NCBI GenBank assembly: GCA_938743325.2
Contig: OW568878.1
Coordinates: forward strand, 663,241-727,240
Reading direction: 5' to 3'
DNA from: Pycnococcus provasolii
Taxonomy: Eukaryota; Chlorophyta; Pseudoscourfieldiophyceae; Pseudoscourfieldiales; Pycnococcaceae
Length of the DNA stretch: 64,000 nt
The first letter of the stretch is position 1; each line of letters begins with the position of its first letter. Both the position numbers and the translations under genes were made by a program. Under the pieces are notes generated by a model. The model saw nothing but the letters and a program-made list of their open reading frames with translations. It ran no database searches and was not told the DNA's origin. Below, piece by piece: positions 58,421-64,000 of this stretch.

Positions 58421-60226
58421 CTAAGTTATGACAACAAGTGCGTCGGCGTTAGACGTGAGTAGCGCGTTCGCCGGCGTACTGTCCTGCGCCACGGGAATCG
58501 GCGTGTTATTGCCCTTGCGTAGCTGAAACTCCGGCGGTAACCTGAATGCCGCGCGCACCGCGCGACGCACCGCGCCAATTGGCGCACCTGGCGGAACGGT
58601 AACCTCGCCAAGGAAGTTGCGCTGGCTCTGCTCTCCCACGTAAACCGGAATCACCGTAGCACCTGGCGGCCGTCCAGCCGAACTTGGCGTGGGTGCAGGC
58701 TGATTCAGTGTCGATCGAGGTGGATTTGCGAACCCCGGACTTGGTGGCAACGGCGGTGGAGCGGCGGTGGAACCTGGGCTACCACGTGTGAGCGCGGCAT
58801 GCTGCTGCGCCATGAGCTGTGCCTCCGTTTCCTTCATGCGTGAGCGATCCAGTTGAGTACGACGTGCCTCAAGCTCGCGCTGCGCATGCTGCCTTTCCTG
58901 CGCAAATCGCTGCTCCTCGGCTGTCACCGCACTCAGGCCTTCGCGCTCCTTAGCCTCCACGCGACGCATGCGATCGATCAAGGCGTGGCGCTCACGTTCG
59001 AGCGCCTCCTCTAGCTCGACGCGCGTCTTCTCGAATTCCGCGCGGTCTTCTTGCACCTTCTGCCTGTGCATCTCCACGTACCCGCTTCGTGCAACCCAGT
59101 CGTACTCCGCCTGGCTCTTGCCACTCTCCTTACCCTCCCGAAGCTCGTTCGTTCGAGTCACCTCCGCCTCGAGCTGACCCATCTGCTCCGCCAGCCTCGA
59201 CTCCGCCTCGCCTCTCTCCGCGTCGTACGACTGCTTCTCCGCCGCAAGCAGCGCGCGCTTCGCGTCGATGTACGCCTCGGCATCGAGGCGGTACCTTTCA
59301 AACTCCGCGACGTCCGCGTCGAGTGCCTTGGCGCGACCTCTGCTCAGACTCTCGCGCTGCCCGCCAATCTCGAGGTTTGCCGCCTGCTTTTCGCGCTCCA
59401 TTGCGCTTGCAGCGTCGTTCAAAGCAGCCTGCGCCTCAGCGAGCGCCAGCTTTTCCTCCTCTAGCATCTCCAGCCCTTGCTTGACACGCTCCTCGCGCAG
59501 CCGAACATCCTCCGTCTGAGAACGCTTCTCCTCCTCAAACTTGCGCTGCGCGGTAGCCACCGCAGCCCGGCTTCGCGTGACGAAAGCAGTCACCTCGCGC
59601 TTCAGCGCTCGAACGCCCTCCACCTCCGCCTCGAGCGCCTCGAGCTCGACGTCCGTCTCGCGACGCTGCTTTCTCTGTCTCTTCAGCGTCGCGTGCAGAA
59701 CTTGCTCCGACCTATGCGTCGCGTGCAGAAGCTTCTTCTTCGCATCGGCAAACTCCTCCTCGAGGCGCGACACGTTCGCCGCGTGGTCTGACTCGAGCAC
59801 CTTGAGCTCCTCGACGAGCACGGCGTGCATGGCTGACACCGCGCCAGCCGAGCCTGCGGTTGTGCGTGCGGCCGCCTTGGACATCGTGTACGCCGACGTC
59901 GGCTTGCGCGGCTTGCGTGCCGCCCCAGACGCGCGGAGGGCGCGTACGCGCTCTGCCGCGGACATTCGTCCTAGCCCCGCCGCCGCGGCGAAGTCGTCGT
60001 CGTCGTCGTATTCATCCTCTTCGTCGTCGTATTCATCCTCGTCGTCGTCGGTATCGAACGACGCCGGCGCGGGCGCTCGTCCACCCGGTCGCCGTCTTGG
60101 GTGTCCTCCTGCTCCCCCTCCTCCCCCTCTGAACGACGGGTTGAACGTCTCCACGCCGTCCGAGTCGAACGTCCCGTCGCGTTCGTCGGCGTCTGACTCG
60201 GTGAGGTGTCCGAGGTTGCGCCACAT
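58421..60226 (-). CDS. Long coiled-coil protein with C-terminal ubiquitin-like domain, unknown
   Basis: 601 residues from ATG (MWRNLGHLTESDADERDG); the longer frame starts with TTG. An acidic, Gly-rich N-terminus (FDTDDDEDEYDDEEDEYDDD) is followed from about 125 to 475 by an unbroken helical coiled coil rich in E, R, A and K. A Pro-rich linker (STAAPPPLPPSPGFANPPRS) then leads to a final compact domain, VIPVYVGEQSQRNFLGEVTV through EFQLRKGNNTPIPVAQ, whose strand/turn pattern resembles ubiquitin-like or PB1/doublecortin folds. No family is recognised. A centrosomal, basal-body or scaffold role would fit, but this is a guess. Confidence 0.7.
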   Translation of the reverse strand: MWRNLGHLTESDADERDGTFDSDGVETFNPSFRGGGGGAGGHPRRRPGGRAPAPASFDTDDDEDEYDDEEDEYDDDDDFAAAAGLGRMSAAERVRALRASGAARKPRKPTSAYTMSKAAARTTAGSAGAVSAMHAVLVEELKVLESDHAANVSRLEEEFADAKKKLLHATHRSEQVLHATLKRQRKQRRETDVELEALEAEVEGVRALKREVTAFVTRSRAAVATAQRKFEEEKRSQTEDVRLREERVKQGLEMLEEEKLALAEAQAALNDAASAMEREKQAANLEIGGQRESLSRGRAKALDADVAEFERYRLDAEAYIDAKRALLAAEKQSYDAERGEAESRLAEQMGQLEAEVTRTNELREGKESGKSQAEYDWVARSGYVEMHRQKVQEDRAEFEKTRVELEEALERERHALIDRMRRVEAKEREGLSAVTAEEQRFAQERQHAQRELEARRTQLDRSRMKETEAQLMAQQHAALTRGSPGSTAAPPPLPPSPGFANPPRSTLNQPAPTPSSAGRPPGATVIPVYVGEQSQRNFLGEVTVPPGAPIGAVRRAVRAAFRLPPEFQLRKGNNTPIPVAQDSTPANALLTSNADALVVIT

Positions 60227-61068
60227 GTGCGTGCGTGCGTGCGTGTTGCTTGTGGATGGATGGCCGGCCGGCCGGCCTGTCGTCGTGGTTGCGAAGTGGG
60301 GAACGGGAACTGAAACGCCTGTTTTCAAGGCGCTCGGAGAGACGGAGAGAAGGGAGAAGAGAGGGAGGAGAGGTTGTCGATTCGCTCCTCCTCATGCAAC
60401 TGAGAACTGAGAGGTGGGTTCCCAATTCGGCAATTCCCATCCCATCCGCCGAACGAGTAACGACATGACAGGTCTACCTACCGACCGACCGAGTGACCGA
60501 GAAGAACGATCAGAACTCGGAGGAAAGGCAAATCTCACTTTGAACTAACCTTATTAGTCTATGAACTCCGCCCGACCGATGCAACGACAACTCTCTTCTT
60601 GAAGCAGGCCTCGCCCCTCGCAGCCTCTGGTGTCTGGCCTTGCACGTCCCTTTTCTCGCTACCATACGAGAGTCGTTGACGTCAGGACTCAGGATGTCAG
60701 TGTGCTCTCCCTACATACAGTGGGTGGTCGTCCGCCCCGCCCCTCCCCTCTCCAAGTCTCCAAGTCTCCAGCCCTCGGCCTGGTGGTGACTTCACAAATC
60801 ACAGGAAACGCGCAAGTCATGCATGGCAAAAGGGGTCTGCTCTGGCTAGGGTTGTGAGGCAATGTGAGCTCCCCTCCTATGAGTAGCTAGCTAGGGTCAG
60901 GGGGAGGGGCGGAAGGGAAGGGCACCCCTGTTGCGTTTGGTCGCATCCGATGTGCACCGTCCCTTGTCCCCTTGCAACGAAGCCGTCCGGTCCGGTGAGG
61001 CTGTGCTGTTTGTTTGGTGCACTCAACACAACACAACACTCACTTCGTACTCTCACTCTCCTCTCAAC
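60227..61068. other. Intergenic divergent region, no gene recognised
   Basis: 842 bp between the coiled-coil gene (minus) and PDH E1 beta (plus). It contains GGCC-rich words (CCGGCCGG near 60265) and CTCCCC-rich stretches. No conserved ORF. Confidence 0.5.
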
Positions 61069-62424
61069 ATGCTCGCTCGCACCGTGCTCTCCGCCCTCGC
61101 TCAGGTACGTTATGGAAGGCATGCACTGCAATGCACACGCAACTTCAGTACGCCATAAGGTGTACTCGCAATGTCTCACAATAGCATATCTCACAATACA
61201 AACTCTCACACAAATATATCAACCTTTTTTACACATGTCCGGACATATCACATGTACACACACACACACACACAAACAAACAAACAAACAAACTCCGCTT
61301 GATTCTTTCTCGTGCTCGTGAATAAAATAACACGACGACCTTTAACAACCACAACACAATATATATATATATATATATAGGCGTCTCGGTCATCGGCACC
61401 GCGAACGCGAACGTTCGCGGACGTCGCGCCTGTGATGACCATCCGCGACGCGCTCAACTCCGCCATGGACGAGGAGATGGTGCGTGATCCGAACGTGTTT
61501 GTTCTCGGCGAGGAGGTTGGCGAGTACCAGGGCGCATACAAGGTGACAAAGGGACTTCTGCAGAAGTTTGGACCAGAGCGCGTGCTCGACACGCCCATCA
61601 CGGAGGCTGGATTCACGGGAATTGCAGTTGGCGCGGCGTTCGGCGGCGTGAAGCCCGTGTGCGAGTTCATGACGTTCAACTTCGCCATGCAGGCGATCGA
61701 CCACATCATCAACTCCGCAGCGAAAACGCACTACATGTCCGCCGGACAGATCTCGTGTCCCGTGGTGTTCCGCGGGCCGAACGGCGCGGCGGCTGGCGTG
61801 GGCGCGCAGCACTCGCAGTGCTTCGCCGCCTGGTACTCGAGCTGTCCCGGACTGAAGGTTGTGTCCCCGTGGAGCGCAGACGACTGCCGTGGCCTGCTCA
61901 AGGCTGCTATTCGCGACCCGGATCCGGTTGTCTTTCTCGAGAACGAGCTTCTGTACGGCGAGGAGTTTGCGCTGAGCCCCGAGGCGATGTCCGCTGACTT
62001 CCTCATCCCCTTCGGACAGGCGAAGATTGAGAAGGAGGGCACGGACGTCACGATCGTCGCGCACTCGAAGATGGTGGGATACTCGCTCAAGGCTGCGGAG
62101 GAACTTGCCAAGTCTGGCATCAACGCGGAGGTTATCAACCTGCGCAGCATTCGGCCGCTCGACCGCACGACGCTCGCCGCCTCCGCGCGCAAGACGGGAC
62201 GCGTCGTGAGCGTCGAGGAAGGCTGGCCGCAGTGCGGCGTCGGCGCGGAGATTGCCGCGGTTCTGATGGAGGATGCGTTCGACTACCTCGACGCGCCCGT
62301 TGAGCGCATCACCGGCGCGGATGTGCCGACGCCTTACGCCGCCAACCTCGAGAATATGGCATTCCCGAAGGTGGACGACATCATCAGGGTTGCTAAGCGT
62401 ACGATGTACCGCGCGACTGCTTGA
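61069..62424 (+). CDS. PDHB: Pyruvate dehydrogenase E1 component subunit beta, mitochondrial
   Basis: 359 residues from two exons: exon 1 (61069-61104, [12 protein letters not shown]) and exon 2 (61381-62424), beginning [20 protein letters not shown], in phase 0. The leader is Arg-rich without acids, as for mitochondria. The mature protein has [75 protein letters not shown] and [16 protein letters not shown], the normal E1 beta order, with thiamine-diphosphate-site Glu in [12 protein letters not shown]. With E1 alpha it decarboxylates pyruvate to feed acetyl-CoA into the mitochondrion. Length and start are typical. Confidence 0.96.
61105..61380 (+). other. Intron in the PDH E1 beta gene
   Basis: 276 bases, donor GTACGTTATG, acceptor TATATATAG preceded by an (AT)n tract (61359-61378). 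It also has (CA)n/(CAAA)n-type runs near 61255-61290. Simple repeats near the acceptor occur in three of the four introns. Confidence 0.93.
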
Positions 62425-62656
62425 ATAAAAGGGTGATTCTTCTAAACGGGAATTTATAAAATGAAAGAGTTACAAAATCCTTGACGTTTTTTTGTTCCTC
62501 GCCTTGTCCTCGCGTGAAATATGTGTGCCTTGTGTGTACTTGCGCAGCAGCACATTCGCGCGCCCACCTGGATGCGCACAACCAACCCTCGTCTGGGGGT
62601 TTCTCCGAGAGAGGGATCGAACTCGGGGTTTCACTCCCGCATGCAATCGTCCTCTC

Positions 62657-63415
62657 ATGGCGCCCATGCCGTACAAGAAGTCTCACAGCAGCATCAACGA
62701 CAAGAAGAGCTGGCACGTCTTCAAGCCGGAGAACGTAGCGAGAGTTCTCAGGGATGAGGCGGCGCACGAGGCGGACGAGGCGCAGAAATTCGAGCGAGAG
62801 CAGGAAAAAGCACGTGCGCACCGTCTGAGCTTGTTGCGAGCGAGAGCAAGGGGGGGTGGCGGAGGAGGAGGAGGAGGAGGAGGAGGAGGAGGCGGAGGAG
62901 GAGAAGCGTCGGCGGCAGGAGCAGCAACATCAGACACCGCTGCACAGTACGCACCGTTGAGAAATGTCGACGAGCAAGCAAATACGTTGCCGTCGTCGTC
63001 GCATCTGCCTGCGGAGCAACCGCCACATTCGGTTCCCGACGACCGCTTTCGCCTCGGTGGCGTGCGCTCGGACATGCCTTGGTACGCGCGCGCTCCAGTC
63101 GAGCGCGAACCAGCCACTCATGCGCCGCCGTCACGGTCACACTACGTGCCTGACGAAAGTCTTCGCCTCGGCGGTGCACGCTCAGGCGAGCCGTGGTACG
63201 CGCGCACGCCACTCGAGCGTGAGACTGGCGCTCCGGCAAGTGCGCTACCACTCCTTAAGCCTGGTGAGATCGCACCTCGTCCGGATGGCAAACGCTCTTC
63301 AGGTCATCGCCATCGCCATCGCCGACGCCGTCACGAGTCCTCTACTGAAGACCGTCGAAGTGGCATCAAAAGAAGAAGACGGAGTTCTCACAAAGAGGAT
63401 GAGACAGATATGTAA
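62657..63415 (+). CDS. CIR_N-domain protein (CIR1/LENG1-like), RS-like tail
   Basis: 252 residues from ATG (MAPMPYKKSHSSINDKKSWH). The N-terminal CIR_N domain reads KKSWHVFKPENVARVLRDEA then a Glu-rich helix, as in CIR1, LENG1 and related nuclear proteins. A poly-Gly run (GGA repeat in DNA, 62850-62905) follows. Two similar blocks (DDRFRLGGVRSDMPWYARAP and DESLRLGGARSGEPWYARTP) lie near 125-195; such 'PWY' ends occur in LENG1-type splicing proteins. The tail is His/Arg/Lys/Ser-rich (HRHRHRRRR, RSGIKRRRRSSHK), nuclear-looking. A role in spliceosome or transcription regulation is likely. Confidence 0.75.
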   Translation: MAPMPYKKSHSSINDKKSWHVFKPENVARVLRDEAAHEADEAQKFEREQEKARAHRLSLLRARARGGGGGGGGGGGGGGGGGEASAAGAATSDTAAQYAPLRNVDEQANTLPSSSHLPAEQPPHSVPDDRFRLGGVRSDMPWYARAPVEREPATHAPPSRSHYVPDESLRLGGARSGEPWYARTPLERETGAPASALPLLKPGEIAPRPDGKRSSGHRHRHRRRRHESSTEDRRSGIKRRRRSSHKEDETDM

Positions 63416-63606
63416 AACAACAGTACCACGTATAGACGGATCACCACACGCACACATTTCGTCATACTACGGTACAACCTGACTCTCGTCTATACTCCGA
63501 GGTGAAGAAAGCCAACGTTCAAGTCTCAACAAGTTCGCTACACAACAATAAATATATCCTTTCGAGTACGGTAGCAGAAAAAAAGCGCAGTTGGCCAACT
63601 TGCTTC

Positions 63607-64000
63607 CTACAATTCCCCGTCACGCCGGCGCATGTTCTTTTGCTGCCTTATTGCTCTAAGCCGCTCCATCTCTTCCGTGACTTTCTGCATTTTCTGTGCC
63701 GTCCTTTCGCGCGCCTCGCGAAGCGTCCTTTGCACGTGGTCCTCCTCGCGATCCCGCGGCGGCACCGCCTCGCGCTTCTTCCTAACCTGGCGTTCACTCG
63801 CGGGCGGCGGCGTGGGCGTCTCCACCTCCACGACTGCGTCGTCTGCCACTTCGTCGTTCTTCACTTCGTCGATGCGGTCGAAGCTGTCGACTTGCACGTC
63901 GGCGTCGTCACTTAAGACGTCGTCGACGTCCTGCACGACGATATTACCCTCTCCTGTTACGTCTTCGTCCTGTGCCGCGACGATGGCCGGCGCGATCACG
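63607..64000 (-). CDS. C-terminal part of a charged coiled-coil protein (runs off window)
   Basis: The frame is open to the right edge; the start lies outside. The visible 131 codons begin Ala/Val/Asp-rich and acidic (VVQDVDDVLSDDADVQVDSF, DAVVEVETPTPPPASERQ), then turn basic and helical (RTLREARERTAQKMQKVTEE, MERLRAIRQQKNMRRRDGEL). It looks like a disordered acidic segment plus a short coiled coil at the C-terminus. No family is recognised. It converges with the CIR_N gene, 191 bp apart. Confidence 0.55.
   Translation of the reverse strand, partial: VIAPAIVAAQDEDVTGEGNIVVQDVDDVLSDDADVQVDSFDRIDEVKNDEVADDAVVEVETPTPPPASERQVRKKREAVPPRDREEDHVQRTLREARERTAQKMQKVTEEMERLRAIRQQKNMRRRDGEL

Noticed and set aside
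62590-62680. A tRNA-like GTTCGATCC word on the minus strand
   Set aside because: The flanking bases do not form a T-stem, acceptor stem or anticodon arm.

Overview
The window is nuclear DNA of a compact eukaryotic genome, most likely a small green alga (prasinophyte-like Viridiplantae). Supporting signs: a plant-type clathrin heavy chain N-terminus, a plant-type cystathionine beta-lyase, YGGT- and GST-type proteins with plastid-like leaders, an ABC1 kinase, plant-like Rab2, sialyltransferase-like GT29, few introns, and interstitial TTAGGG/CCCTAA arrays. Species identity is inferred, not proven. Genes are mostly intron-poor and packed at one per about 2 kb on both strands. All four introns that can be placed from protein homology begin with GTACGT.

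Layout. 1-8.5 kb: 5' part of a Prp39-like splicing factor gene, a tandem pair of nearly identical secreted SIMPL-domain genes, a membrane coiled-coil protein, a hotdog thioesterase and a membrane protein. 8.6-20.6 kb: clathrin heavy chain (minus strand, one intron), a secreted substrate-binding-like protein with a His/Asp-rich tail, and a glycine-rich disordered protein with one intron. 20.8-25.4 kb: a GT7 galactosyltransferase-like gene with Cys-rich zinc-finger-like modules, divergent from glutamine-dependent NAD+ synthetase; a 996-bp LTR element with identical 201-bp LTRs sits in the promoter between them. 25.5-31.1 kb: a lactate/malate dehydrogenase-type domain fused to cystathionine beta-lyase, then an ABC1 atypical kinase.

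31.4-43 kb: GT77-like glycosyltransferase with a polyproline stalk, GFA-fold protein, degenerate helicase-C protein, BCNT/CFDP1-type chromatin protein, TPX2-motif repeat protein, a small conserved-looking unknown and ALG5. 43.8-52.1 kb: a type I surface glycoprotein, GST, YGGT protein, GT29 and a coiled-coil protein. 52.3-64 kb: a membrane-anchored clostripain-like (C11) protease, a PMP3-type membrane protein, Rab2 with a 12-base first exon, a truncated P-loop fragment, a long coiled-coil protein, mitochondrial pyruvate dehydrogenase E1 beta, a CIR_N-domain protein, and the 3' part of an unknown gene.

Themes. Several genes serve the secretory pathway and glycosylation (ALG5, GT7, GT29, GT77-like, clathrin, Rab2, secreted or surface proteins). 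Others are housekeeping (NAD synthesis, PDH, splicing, chromatin). The least ordinary items are the LDH2-CBL fusion, the small LTR element whose frame runs into the NAD synthetase gene, the His/Asp-tailed secreted binding protein, the GT7-zinc-finger protein, the anchored C11 peptidase, the degenerate helicase-C protein, telomere-type arrays in divergent promoters, and a diverged about 130-bp repeat found in two convergent intergenic gaps.
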